Assembly: GCA_021229015.1 (NCBI GenBank) | Contig: CM037787.1 | Coordinates: forward strand, 36,380,410 to 36,444,409 | Length of the DNA: 64,000 nt | Source of the DNA: Solen grandis | Lineage: Eukaryota > Mollusca > Bivalvia > Adapedonta > Solenidae | Direction: 5' to 3' | Shown: one piece after another, positions 13,003 to 25,632 of the stretch | How positions within the stretch are numbered: position 1 is the stretch's first letter | How the letters are laid out: each line of letters begins with the position of its first letter | Made by a program: the position numbers and the translations under genes | Notes under the pieces: generated by a model | Databases searched by the model: none | What the model saw: the letters and a program-made list of their open reading frames with translations, nothing else | Told to the model about the DNA's origin: nothing

Positions 13003-15506
13003 TTAGGTTTTCGCATCGCTTGCGAAAACCTATTGTTCTTCTTCTGTTTTATTTTTTTTTTTATTTTTATTAGGTTTTCGCATCGCTGGGCGAAAACCTA
13101 TTGTTCTTCTTCTGTTTTATTTTTTTTTTTATTATTTTTCCGCCGGTTTTTGTGAACGGCATATCGCCATGACAGAAAAAAGGCACAATTATGAAATTTC
13201 TACCAGTTTTTTCTACTTATATGAACTTAATCCTTACGTTGAGAAAATTTTCATTTTTGTCTTACTTTTCCCGCCAGGGGGCGTTTTGCATGAAATTCAT
13301 TAATGGCTAATAACTCACTTATTTGAGGTCCGATTCAAATGCGGTTTTTTGTATTCTGTTCCTTGTTGATAGCCAAATAAAATATGATAGGTTTTGAGGG
13401 TACGTGTCGCTGAAAGTATTTGAGCTACAGAAGGTTGAAAGTTCGAACCTCGCAAAAAACTGTGCAAATGAGGGTAGGTCTACGAAAAACCTATCCATTT
13501 TTCTTAGAGATCAGAAAGATGAATTCTGTTTGCTGCAAATGATTTGCAAGACATATGCGCACAAAATATATGGGGTGGCGAATTTAAGAAATGTATGGTT
13601 TGTCCTCTGCAAATGGTCAAACTTCACTAAATTTTAGGAAAAGTAAAAGTTTCAAAAACATGTTTTTTATCGCTTCTGACTTTATTTTTTGTTAATTCTT
13701 CATGATATTTTCACAAGTTATGTATTGTTATGTCTGAAAGGGGATCACAATTAAAATTTTTAAAAATAATTGAAAAGGTCAAGGTCATGTCACGAATCTT
13801 GTGTTTTTATTCGGCCCCAAATAGCTCAAAAACTAAAAATATTTCTTTGAGAGTATATGAACAAAAGTTTTAGTTATTCAAGAGCTCTTTCCAGTGATGT
13901 TTAGTTTTGAAGATCGGACTTGATTTGGTCATTTTACGGCAGTCCAAAGTTTGATCCTTTTTTGGAATAATTGTAAATCAGTTTTTATGCTTCAAATTGT
14001 GATATATAAGAAATAGAATGTTCGACTAGTGCGACTTGCGTACTTGATTGAACTATTTGCTGCATTGCTAGGTACCTAATGGTAAAATTTTAATCAATTT
14101 TGTTTCTCATTTTGCCGCTAGGGGGCGCTTAGCTTGAAAGCACTCTTCTACTTATAACTCAAAAGTTAAAGCCTGATCCAAATGCGGTTTATTGCATTAT
14201 GTTTCTTGTTGATAGCCTAATAAAATATGATAGTTTATAGGTATGAGTGGCTGAAACCCTTTGAGCTAGCAACGGAAGGTTGAAAGTTCGAACCTCGCAA
14301 AAAACTGTGCAGATGAGGGTATGTGTACGAAAAACCTATCCGTTTTTGTTAGACATCAGATAGAATAATTCTGTTTGCTGCAAATGATTTGCAAGACATA
14401 TACGCACAAAATATATGGGGTAGCCAATTTAATAAATGCATGGTTTGTCCTCTAGAAATGGTCAAACTTCACTAAATTTTAGGAAAAATTAAAATTTCGA
14501 AAAGATGTTTTTTGTCGCTCCTGACTTTATTTTTAGTTCATTCTTCATGATATTTTCACAAGTTATGTATTGTTATGTTTGAAAGGGCCTCACAATTAAA
14601 AAGTTAAAATGAAATTTCAAAGGTCAAGGTCATATTACGATAATTGTGTTTTTATTCGGCTCCAAATAGCTCCAAAACAAAAAATATTTTATTGAAAGTA
14701 TATAAGAAAAGTTTTAGTTCTTGAATAGCCCTTTCCAGTGATGTTTAGATTTTGAAGATCGGACTTGATTTGGTCATTTTACGGCAGTCTAAAGTTTGAT
14801 TCTATTTAGAACAATTGTAAATCAGTTTTTATGCTTCAAATTGTGATATATAAGGAATAGAATGTTCGACTAGTGCAACTTGTATGCTTCATTGAACCAT
14901 TTGCTGCATTTTTAGGTACCTAATATTAAAATTTTACTCAATTTTGTTTCTCATTTTGCTGCTAGGGGGCGCTTGGCTTGAAATCTCCCTTTATTACTAA
15001 AATAATTAAAGTCTGATTTTTATGCAATATTTTGCATTCTGTTCCTTGGTGACATCAATTTGAAACAACACTAAAATATTTATGCGATATTTCATGAAAA
15101 TGATAGTAATTCATTGCAACATTAGTTCGTTATAATGTTAAGTGGCATATCGCATTGTCGCGTGTCATTTTATACTGTTGTGTGTCATTTGCAATTGTTG
15201 TTTATCGAGTACGATTGTCGTATGTCACCCTCATAAAGCAAGAAACACATATAATGTTGCAGTACCCGAAGTCTGTAAAAAAAGTTTTCAAGTTAGCGAC
15301 TACATTACAGACAGGTAATACTTAAAAGTATTCTTCTTGGTAAAAAGTCTGCTTAAACATTGCGACAAAAATGTTTGAAAGATCACTGTATTCAACAGTA
15401 TTCAAAAAGCCATTGAACGAAGAAATATGTTTTTCGAAACATGTGACTCGTGAACTGAATGGAATTGCTTTTGCGAAAACCGATGATATCGCAATAGCGA
15501 TTCTAG
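13003..15506 (+). mobile_element. Family A unit 6 (two heads, long tail)
   Basis: Two palindromic heads (13005 and 13072) are followed by three core segments opened by cagggggcg or ctagggggcg. The long tail starts near 15045 with one copy of the ~190-bp tail block from about 15298. The 3' end is ATCGC-AATA-GCGAT hairpin, TCTAG at 15503-15506. Confidence 0.66.
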
Positions 15507-17831
15507 TTAGGTTTTCGCATCGCAGTGCGAAAACCTATTGTTCTTCTTCTGTTTTATTTTTAGGTTTTCGCACCTCGCAGTGCGGAAACCTATTGTTCTT
15601 CTTCTGTTTTATTTTTTTTTTTTTTTTTTTTATTATTTTTCTAACCTTTTTTTGTGAACGGCATATCACCATGATAGAAAAAAGTCACATGTATGAAAAT
15701 TTTATCAGTTATTACCACGTATTTGAAAATGATCCTAACGTTGAGAAAATTTTCATTTATGTCTTACTTTTCCCGCCAGGGGGCGTTTTGCATGAAATTT
15801 ATTAATGGCTAATAACTCACTTATTTGAGGTCCGATTCAAATGCGTTTTTTTGCATTCTGTTCCTTGTTGATAGCCAAATAAAATATGATAGGTTTCGAG
15901 GGTACGTGTCGCTGAAAGTATTTGACCTACAGAAGGTTGAAAGTTCGAACCTCTCAAAAAACTGTGCAAATGAGGGTAGGTCTACGAAAAACCTATCCAT
16001 TTTTGTTAGAGATCAGATAGAAGAATTCTGTTTGCTGCAAATGATTTGCAAGACATATACGCACAAAATATATGGGGTGGCGAATTAAAGAAATGTATGG
16101 TTTGTCCTCTGGAAACGGTCAAACTTCACTAAATTTTAGGAAAAGTTAAAGTTTCAAAAACATGTTTTTTATCGCTTCTGACTTTATTTTTAGTTCATTC
16201 TTCATGATATTTTCACAAGTTATGTATTGTTATGTCTGAAAGGGGATCACAATTAAAAAGTAAAAAAATAAATGAAAAGGTCAAGGTCATATTACGATTA
16301 TTGTGTTTTAATTCGGCCCCAAGTAGCTCAAAAACTAAAAATAATTCATTGAGAGTATATGTAGAAAAGTTTTAGATCTTGAAGAGCCCTTTTCATTAAT
16401 GTTTAGTTTTTGAAGATCGGACTTGATTTGGTCATATTACGGCAGTCCAAAGTTTGATCCTTTTTTGGAATAATTGTTATACCATTTTATGCTTAAAATT
16501 GTGATATATAAGAAATAGAAAGTTCGACTAGTGCGACTTGTATACTTTATTGAACTGTTTGCTGCATTGCTAGGTACCTAATGGTAAAATTTTAATCAAT
16601 TTTGTTTCTCATTTTGCCGCTAGGGTGCGCTTTGCTTGAAATCACTCTTTTGCTTATAACTCAAAAAGTTGAAGCCTGATTCAAATGCGGTTTGTTGCAT
16701 TATGTTCATTGTTGATAGCCTAATAAAATAGGATAAATTCAAGGTATGAGTGACTGAAAAGTTTGAGTTAGTAACGGAAGGTTGAGAGTTCGAACCTCGC
16801 AAAAAACTGTGCAGATGAGGGTAGGTCTACGAAAAACCTATCCATTTTTGTTAGACATCAGATAGAAGAATTCTGTTTGCTGCAAATTATTTACAAGACA
16901 TATATGCAAAAAATATATGAGGTGGCGAAATTAATAAATGCATGGTTTGTCCTCTAGAAACGGTCAAACTTCACTAAATTTTAGGAAAAATTAAAATTTC
17001 ATAAACATGTTTTTTGTCGCTCCTGACTTTATTTTTAGTTCATTCTTCATGATATTTTCACAAGTTATGTATTGTTATGTTTGAAAGGGCCTCACAATTA
17101 AAAGGTTAAAAAATAAATGAAAAGGTCAAGGTCATATTACGATTATTGTGTTTTTATTCGGCCCCAAAGAGCTCCAAAACTACAAATATTTCATTGAAAG
17201 TATATGAACAAAAGTTTTAGTTCTTCAAGAGCTCTTTCCAGTGATGTTAAGTTTTTGAAGATCGGGGTTGAATTGGTTGAGTTATGGCAGAAAGGCGAAA
17301 AGTGTACTTTTAACGAAATTGAAACGCTGTAGTTTCATGAATTTTGAGTCAAAAATTATGATTTCTTCAGGATTAAGACACTGAAAAGTGAAGTGATGTA
17401 TACTACAAGGAATATTTGTTTGGTCACGTGATTATGACGTCATGCATATTTAAGCAAGAATTATTAAAAAAATCATATAAAATCGGCAAGTTGGCGTATG
17501 AAGTTGAAATTTGCAGGATTGCCGTAGCCTACGGTGTGCAAAAAGTCCTGAAAATTTCAGATGATTCCTTCAACAAACATGGCAGATATTCATGTTTTTC
17601 GGATAAGGGCTTGTACACGAAAATCTAGCAAGTTGAAGTAAGAAAAGAAGGCGGTTATTGGGTTGGTTACCCTCTATCCGGACGTTCCTACGCAGGAAAT
17701 AGTGCCCGTGTTGAAAGGTGAATTGCGATGCGTATTTGAGAGAATGAGGTGCATTTTAGGATGCAATTGTGTACACCAGGACCGATAAGCATATTGCCTT
17801 TGTCATTACGGCTTTCTCCAAACTTTTATTA
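15507..17831 (+). mobile_element. Family A unit 7 (two heads, variant tail)
   Basis: Two heads (15509 and 15562) and two core segments are present. From about 17265 the sequence switches to a different tail (see 17265-17831). The unit therefore does not end in the usual TCTAG, yet the next head starts right after it. Confidence 0.62.
17265..17831 (+). repeat. Variant 3' module of family A, copy 1
   Basis: After the shared gaagatcgg landmark the text changes to ggttgaattggttgagttat and then to a ~560-bp segment found once more at 22122-22715. It holds a 70-codon frame (TTG start) that reappears in copy 2. Many base differences between the copies change the amino acid, so I do not regard it as a gene. 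The module ends ...ctttctccaaacttttatt immediately before a new palindromic head. Confidence 0.65.
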
Positions 17832-20495
17832 TTAGGTTTTCGCACCTAGCAGTGCGGAAACCTATTGTTCTTCTTCTGTTTTATTAGGTTTTCGCACCTC
17901 GCAGTGCGAAAACCTATTGTTCTTCTTCTGTTTTATTTTTTTTATTATTTTTCTAACCCTTTTTTGTTAACGGCAAATCTCCGTTATCAGAAAAGCCACA
18001 TTTATGAAATTTTAATCAGTTTTTACCACGTATTTGAAGATGATCCTAACGTTGAGAAAATTTCCATTTACGTCTTACTTTTCCCGCTAGGGGGCGTTTT
18101 GCATGAAATTCATAAATGGCTAATAACTCAGTTATTTGAGGTCGGATTCAAATGCGGTTTCTTGCATTCTGTTCCTTGTTGATAGCCTAATAAAATATGA
18201 TAGGTTTCGAGGGTACGTGTCGCTGAAAGTTTTGAGCTACGGAAGGTTGAATGTTCGAATCTCGCAAAAAACTGTGCAAATGAGGGTAGGTATACGAAAA
18301 ACCTATCCATTTTTGTTAGACATCAGATATAAGAATTCTGTTTGCTGCAAATGATTTGCAAGACATATACGCACAAAATATATGGGGTGGCGAATTTAAG
18401 AAATGCATAGTTTGTCCTCTAGAAACGGTCAAACTTCACTAAATTTTAGGAAAAATTAAATTTAAAAAGTCACTCCTGAATTTATTTTTTGTTCATTCTT
18501 CATGAAATTTTCACAAGTTATGTATTGTTATTTTTGAAAGGTTCTCACAATTAAATATTTAAAAAATAAATGCATAGGTCAAGGTCATATTACGATTATT
18601 GTGTTTATATTCGGCCCGAAATAGCTCCAAACCTAAAAATATTTCATTGTGAGTATATGAACAAAAGTTTTAGTTATTCAAGAGCTCTTTCCAGTGATGT
18701 TTAGTTTTTGAAGATCGGACTTGAATTGGTCATTTTACGGCAGTCCAAAGTTTGATCCCTTTTTTTTTTAATAATTGTTAATCAGTTTTTATGCTTCAAA
18801 TAGTGATAAATAAGAAATAGAATGTTCGACTAGTGCGTCTTGTATACTTGATTGAACTATTTGCTGCATTGCTAGGTACTAATGGTAAAATTTTAATGAA
18901 TTTTGTTTTTTAATTTTGCCGCTAGGGGGCACTTAGCTTGAATGCACTCTTCTACTTATAACTCAAAAGGTAAAGTCTGATCCAAATGCGGTTTCTTGCA
19001 TTATATTCCTTGTTGAAAGCCTAATAAAATATGATAGTTTCTAGGTATGAATGGCTGAAACCTTTTGAGCTAGTAACGGAAGTTTGAAAGTTCGAACCTC
19101 GCAAAAAAACTGTGCAAATGAGGGTAGGTATACGAAAAACCTGTCCAATTTTGCTAGACATCAGATAGTAGAATTCTGTTTGCTGCAAATGATTTGCAAG
19201 ACATATACGCACAAAATATTTGGGGTGGCGAATTTAAGAAATGCATGGTTTGTCCTCTAGAAACGGTCAAACTTCACTAAATTTAAGGAGAAATATAAAT
19301 TTCAAAAACATGTTTTTTGTCACTCCTGACTTCATTTTTTGTTCATTCTTCATGAAATTTTCACAAGTTATGTATTGTTATGTTTGAAAGGGCCTCACAA
19401 TTAAATATTTAAAAAATGAATGCAAAGGTCAAGGTCATATTACGATTATTGTGTTTATATTCGGCCCGAAATAGCTCCAAACCTAAAAATATTTCATTGA
19501 AATTATATGAACCAAAGTTATATTTCTTGAATAGCCCTTTCCAGTGATGTTTTGTTTTTGAAGATCGGACTTGATTTCGTCATTTTACGGCAGTCCAAGG
19601 TTTGATCCTCTTTAGAACAATTGTAAATTAGCTTTTATGCTTCAAATTGTGATATATATGGAATAGAATGTTTGACTTGTGCGACTTGTATACTTGATTG
19701 AACCATTTGCTGCATTGCTAGGTACCTAATAGAAAATATTTACTAAATTTTGTTTCTCATTTTGCCGCTAGGGGGCGCTTGGCTTGAAATTACTCTTTAT
19801 AACTAAAATAATTGAAGTCTGATTTTTATGCATTTTTTTGCATTCTGTTCCTTGGTGACATTAATTTGAAAGAACACTAAAAAATTAATGCGATATTTCA
19901 TGAAAATGATAGTAATTCAATGCAACATTAGTTTGAAATAGTGTTGAGTGGCATATTGCATTGTCGTGAGTCATTTTATACTGTTGTTTGTCGTTTGCAA
20001 TTATTGTTAATCGAGTACAATTGTCATTTGTCGCAATCATAAAGCAACACACACATATAACGTTGCAGTACCCGAAGTCCGTAAAAAAGGTTTTCAAGTT
20101 TGCGACTACATAACAGACAGGTAATACTCAAAAATATTCCTTTGGGTAAAAAGTCTGCTTAAACATTGCGACAAAAATGTTTGAAATATCGCTGTTAATA
20201 GTATCAACAAGCCATTGAACGAAGAAATATTTTTCGAATCATGAAACTCAAGAACTGAATGGAATTGCTTTCGTGAAAACCGATCATATCGCGACTTCAT
20301 AACTGACAGGTAATACTCAAAAATATTCTTTTGGGTAAAAAGTCTGTTTAAACATTGCGACAAAATTGTTTGAAAGATCGCTGTTAACAGTATCAACAAG
20401 CCATTGAACGAAGAAATGTTTTTCGGATCATGCGACTCGTAAACTGAATGGAAGTGCTTTCGCGAAAACCGATGATATCGCAATAGCGATTCTAG
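17832..20495 (+). mobile_element. Family A unit 8 (two heads, long tail)
   Basis: Heads are at 17834 and 17886. Core segments follow, then the long tail from about 19850 with two ~190-bp tail blocks (from about 20103 and 20293). The end is ATCGC-AATA-GCGAT hairpin, TCTAG at 20492-20495. Confidence 0.65.
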
Positions 20496-22715
20496 TTATT
20501 ATTATTTTTCTAACCCTTTTTTGTGAACGGCATATCACCATGATAGAAAAAAGCCACAATTATGAAATTTTTACCAGTTCCTTATATTTATGTGAACTTG
20601 ATCCTAACGTTGAGAAAATTTTCATTTTTGTCTTATTTTTGCCGCTAGGGGGCGCTTTGAAATTTTTTTACAAATGCTAATAACTCTGTTATTTGAGGTC
20701 CGATTCAGATGTGGTTTTTTGCATTGTGTTCCTTGTCAAAAACCTAATCAAATATGATAGGTCACAAAAATCTGCGTATATAAAACTTTTTGACTACGGA
20801 AGGTTGAACGTTCGAACCTCGCAAAAAACAGTGAAAATGAGGGTAGGTCTACAAAAAAAGTGCCCATTTTTATTGGAGTTGAGATAAAAGAATTTTGTTT
20901 GTTGCATATGATTCGCAAGACATATACGCACAAAATATATGGGGTGGCGAATTCGGGAGATGCATGGTTTGTTCACAGTACGCGGTCAAACTTAACCAAT
21001 ATTTTCGAAAATCAACATTTTCAAAGCATGACTGTTAAGATTTTTTGCAGCTCCTGACTTTATTTTTAGTTCAATTTCTATGAAATTTTCACATTTAATG
21101 TAAAACTATGTTCTTAAGTGTCACATAATATAAAAAGTAAAAATGTATTGTAAAGGTCAAGGTCATATTAGGATTATTGTATATCAATTCGGCTTGAAAT
21201 AGCTCAAAATTAAAAAACAATTCATAAACAATATATGAACAAAAGATTTAGTTTTAGAAAAGTTCTTTCTAATGATGTTTAGATTTTGAAGATCGGACTT
21301 GATTTGGTCATTTTACGGCAGTCTGAAGTTTGATCTTTTTCAGGAATAATTGTAAATCAGTATTTTTGCTTCAAATTGTGATTTATAAGAAATATATGAT
21401 TCAATAGCGCTTTCTTATACTTGATTGAACTATTAACTGCATTTCTAAGTACCTTATGGTAAAATGTTAATAAATTTTGTTTCTCATTTTGACGCTAGGG
21501 GGCGTTTTGTTAAAAGTCACTAGGGGCTAATAACTCTGTTATTTGAGGTCCGATTCAAATGCGGTTCTTTGCATTGTGTTCCTTGTCAGAAACTAAATAA
21601 AATATGAAAGGTTTCAATAATTTGCGTAATAAAACTTTCGTGCTACAGGAGGTTGAAAGTTCGAATCTCGCAAAAACTGTGAAATGAAGGTAGGTCTACG
21701 AAAAACCTACCCATTTTATTCAGAGATGAGATAGGAGAATTTTGTTTGTTGCATATGTTTCGCAAGACATATACGCACAAAATATATGGTGTGGCTATTT
21801 TGAGAAATGCATGGTTTGTCCACAGTATGCGGTCAAACTTCACCAATATTTTCAAAAAATCAACATTTTAAAAACATGACTTTTAAGGTTATTTGCAGCT
21901 CCTGACTTTATTTTTTGTTCAATCTTCATCATTATTTCCCTGTTTATGATTTTTATTATACAAATAAAATCATAGAAAAAAAAAACAGCGAAGATATGCA
22001 AAAAGGGTTATTTTTATCGGCATAAAATAGCTTCAAATCTAAAAATATTTTATAAAAAGTATATGAACAAAAGTTTTAGTTTGTGAAGAGATCTTTCCAT
22101 TGGTGTTTAGTTTTTGAAGATCGGGGTTGAATTGGTTGAGTTATGACAGAAAGGCGAAAAGTGTACTTTTAACGAAATTGAAACGCTGTAGTTTCATGAA
22201 CTTTGAGCCAAAAATTATGATTTCTTCAGCATTAACACACTGAAAAGTGAAGTGATGTATACTGCAAGGAATACTTGTTTGGTCACGTGATTATGATTTC
22301 ATACATATTTAAGCAGAAATTATTTAAAAAATCATATAAAATCGACAAGTTGATGTTTGAAGTTGAAATTTGCAAGAATGCCGTAGACTACAATGTGCAA
22401 AAAGTCCTGAAAAATTCAAGTGATTCCGTCAACAAACATGGCAGATATTCATGTTTTTCGGATAAGGGCTTGTATACGAAAATCTAGCAATTTGAAGTAA
22501 GGGAAGAAGGCGGTTATTTGGTTGGTTACCCACGATCCGGACGTTCCTACGCAGGAAAGAGTGCCCGTGATGAAAGGTGAATTGCGATGCGTATTTGAGA
22601 GAATGGGGTGCATTTTAGGATGCAATGGTGTACACCAGGACCGATAAGCACATTGCCTTAGTTATAACGGCTTTCTTCAAACTTTTATTAGGGCTTTCAG
22701 CCTCAAGTAGAATTA
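20496..22715 (+). mobile_element. Family A unit 9 (no head, variant tail)
   Basis: The unit is headless, like unit 2. It carries core segments close to units 2 and 4 and then switches to the variant tail at about 22122. The end is longer than in unit 7 by about 22 bases (agggctttcagcctcaag region) before the next head. Confidence 0.62.
22122..22715 (+). repeat. Variant 3' module of family A, copy 2
   Basis: Homologous along its length to 17265-17831 but clearly diverged. The two copies are about 4.86 kb apart, which equals the combined length of units 8 and 9 and suggests a two-unit duplication. Confidence 0.65.
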
Positions 22716-23860
22716 TTAGGTTTTCGCATCGCAGTGCGAAAACCTATTGTTCTTCTTCTGTTTTATTTTTAGGTTTTCGCATCGCTTGCGAAAACCTATT
22801 GTTCTTCTTCTGTTTTATTTTTATTAGGTTTTCGCATCGCTGGGCGAAAACCTATTGTTCTTCTTCTGTTTTATTTTTTTTTTTTTTTTTATTATTTTTC
22901 CGCCGGTTTTTGTGAACGGCATATCGCCATGATAGAAAAAAGGCACAATTATGAAATTTCTACCAGTTTTTTCTACTTATATGATCTTAATCCTTACGTT
23001 GAGAAAATTTTCATTTTTGTCTTTGTTTTTCCGCTAGGGGGCGCTTTGTATAAAATCATAAAAAGAGGAGTAACTCTGTTATTTGGGGTCCGATTCAAAT
23101 GCGGTTTTTTGCATTATGTTCACTGATGATAGCCTAATAAAATATGATAGATTTCAATGATTGGCGTACATAAATCTTTTGAGCTACGGAAGGTTGAAAG
23201 TTCAAACCTTACAAAAAATGGTGAAATGAGGGTAGGTCTACGAAAAACCTATCCAGTTTTTTCAGAGATGAGATAGAAGAGTTCTTTTTGTTGCATATGA
23301 TTTGCAAGACATATACGCACAAAATATATGGGTTGGCGATTTTGAAAAATGCATTGTTTGTCTTCTAGAAACGGTCAAACTTTACTAAATTTTGGGACAA
23401 ATTAACATTTCTTGAACACATTTGTGTTGCTCCTGATTTTATTTTTTTGTTCCTTTTCTATGAAATTTTCACACTTTATGTAGTTTAATGTCCTGAATGT
23501 TCCAGAGAAAAAAAAAATTAAAAAATATTGCAAAGGTCAAGGTCATATCATGATTATTGGATTTTTAAACGGCCTCAAATAGCTCAAAAACTAAAAATAT
23601 TTCATTGTTATCATGTGCGGATAAGATTTAGGTCTTGAAGAGACCTTTCAAATGATGTTTAGTTTTTGAAGATCGGGCTTGATTTGGTCATTTTATGGCA
23701 GTTCAAAGTTTATCCTCTTTGGAAAAATTGTAAATTTTTTCAAAGTTTGAATTTAGTTATTTTTTTGTGCGATTATCCTGAAGTTTAAAATCTTATAATT
23801 CAAGTAAAATAATCTTGATCAAAATCGGTTGTGAAATGTAGTATCTATGACATGACAAAG
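22716..23860 (+). mobile_element. Family A unit 10 (three heads, 3' end missing)
   Basis: Three palindromic heads (22718, 22771 and 22826) and one core follow, with the last clear landmarks being gaagatcgggcttgatttgg (near 23671) and the text to about 23750. The element then fades into unrelated sequence with no GCGAAAACC...TCTAG end, so it is truncated or diverged. Confidence 0.6.
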
Positions 23861-24400
23861 TTAATGGTTTCTGGAGAAAAAAAAGCTTCTTATCCTGACG
23901 AGGATTACCTGTATATGCAAGCTAAAGAGGCAGACTGTCTTATCTCAAGTAGAATGAGTACCGCTGATCAATTATGTAGGTCAGCCTTTGGAGATTGGTA
24001 GCTATGTTTAAAAGCAGACTGACTTATCTTAGCCACCAATGCAGTACACTGTTATTGAAGCGAATAAATCACTATAAGTTTACCTCCTCATCTGTCTGTC
24101 TGTCTCTCTCTCTCACATAGATTTAATTGGGCATAATGAAAAATATAGCTATGAAAATCTCAACATTAATGTTTTTATGCTAGAGTCAGTTTTGCAAACA
24201 ATAAGTAATGTGTACCTTTGCATATACCTTTCTACACAAGTTTTTAAAAGTGTATATATGATTGTAAGGTTACTTGATTTCTGAATACATCTCAGCCTTA
24301 GAAAATATCTGCATCATAACAATCATTTACGAATTTTATGAATTTCATATATAATAACTTTATTATGTGTATATACAGTGCGGCTTGTGTGCAAGTCGGC

Positions 24401-24482
24401 ACACGGAACGCACGTTACACGGACACGGAACGCACGTTGCACGGACACGGAACGCACGGTACACGGTGCGCGCACGTTACAC
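24401..24482. repeat. 22-bp GC-rich minisatellite
   Basis: Three tandem copies of a 22-bp unit (ACACGGAACGCACGTT plus ACACGG, with small changes), then a partial copy. It is open in several frames on both strands, which creates small repetitive peptides. The same words occur at 1790-1918. Confidence 0.85.
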
Positions 24483-24698
24483 GTTTGGTTCATATACACG
24501 ATACGATCCATGCACGATACTAACGCTGCCAGTTTATTCGGTTAACTTGGTTTTCGTGCATTGACTTCTTTACGCGTCATTTAAAGGAGAAAGCTAAATG
24601 ATCACTCATTATTGGGAGACAGACAAAACAACCATCCACTGATGATTTTACAAGACGTATAAAAAATCAATGAGTGTGGTTAGAGCGTCAGTTTTACT

Positions 24699-24734
24699 TT
24701 CTCTCTCTCCCCCCCCCCCCCCCCCCCCTCTCTC
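24699..24734. repeat. Compound CT / poly-C / TC microsatellite
   Basis: A short CT run, then about 20 C in a row, then TC repeats. Homopolymers of this length are prone to length error in sequencing. Confidence 0.9.
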
Positions 24735-25558
24735 ATTTAGATGTAACATATAAATCACAATACACCACTACAGCATAGTTATAATACTGCTGTAATCAAT
24801 TGATTAGGTAGAAAATACTTAAAAAATAGGATTTCAAATTAAAAAGTCAGTTGTATTGAAATCATTCAGTATTGTATTGAAAACGAGGACACTTTACGTA
24901 ATCATAACAACAAAGTTGATAAACACAGGCTAGATTCACGCGTATATAGCACCTTGGAAGATAGAATTTTCAATATTAAGGGATTTTAATTATAAACATT
25001 GCATAAGTCTTACATAGGTTGGAAACATTAGCATTACAGGCAAAAAAATCATCATGTGATGTACAGGTAATCAGCTAAGTAAGCTTTTAAATCAACCTAA
25101 ATTTAAGTGTGAGATTAAAAAAAAAGAGAGAAACAGACAGGGAGAGAGACAGTGAAGTACCATGAGAATTAATCGAATACTGCACTGATACATAGATAGC
25201 ATAGTGTAATAAACAATAACTGATGCTAGTCTACGGGTGACTCATGAAAGCAAATCAAAACAACTGTGTTACGGATTTTTACAAAGTATTAAAGTTTCAA
25301 TGGAGAAAGATTATATAGATATGGCATGGTTTCTTCTATAAAATGATTGTCATGTTATATATACTAATGACAACATGCTTATAGGTGATTTGACCAACCA
25401 GTAACACACATCCTTATATACACATGATCTAGGATAGGATACGGATATGAAGTAAGTTTATAATATTGTATTCTTATTGGGCACCAAATTGCACCAAATA
25501 AAAAAAAACATGATTTGGTGATGTAATATTGGTAAAAATTTGATCTTTTTTGGTTACA

Positions 25559-25632
25559 TTTTCTTTTGCTTCAAATTGTGATGTATAAAGAAAAGTATTC
25601 GACTTGTGCTTCTTGTATACTTGACTGAACTT
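25559..25632 (+). repeat. Family A core fragment, left of inserted block
   Basis: The text gcttcaaattgtgatgtat...gacttgtgcttcttgtatac matches the A core landmark that normally runs into gaactatttgctgcattg. It stops at 'gaacttt' where the foldback block begins. It resumes near 26923. Confidence 0.65.

Larger units (their letters stand above)
2019..23860 (+). mobile_element. Head-to-tail array of family A elements (Helentron-like, non-autonomous)
   Basis: The whole block is made of one family in a single orientation. A full unit starts TT-AGGTTTTCGC with a palindromic head and continues with tttttgtgaacggcatat. It then carries a core of iterated segments, with landmarks gccgctagggggcg, gaagatcggactt, gctcctgactttat and caaaggtcaaggtca. 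It ends GCGAAAACC, a short hairpin, TCTAG. Successive 3' ends abut the next 5' end directly at 8235/8238, 13002/13005 and 15506/15509. The inverted 9-mer GGTTTTCGC/GCGAAAACC near the two ends and the 3' hairpin fit Helentron/Helitron2 derivatives. No Rep-helicase is present, so mobility would depend on an enzyme elsewhere. Satellite DNA derived from such elements is the alternative description. Confidence 0.72.
23861..25558. other. Spacer with microsatellites, no gene seen
   Basis: No long or conserved frame. It contains a TCTG/TC microsatellite (about 24091-24115), a 22-bp GC-rich minisatellite and a CT/poly-C/TC tract. The part 24494-24660 is a second copy of DNA found at the left edge of the window, so it marks the far side of the array relative to that flank. 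Confidence 0.6.

Noticed and set aside
17416..17628. 70-codon frame shared with 22275-22487
   Set aside because: It opens at TTG, not ATG. Many differences between the two copies change amino acids, so there is no sign of purifying selection; it is part of a repeat module.
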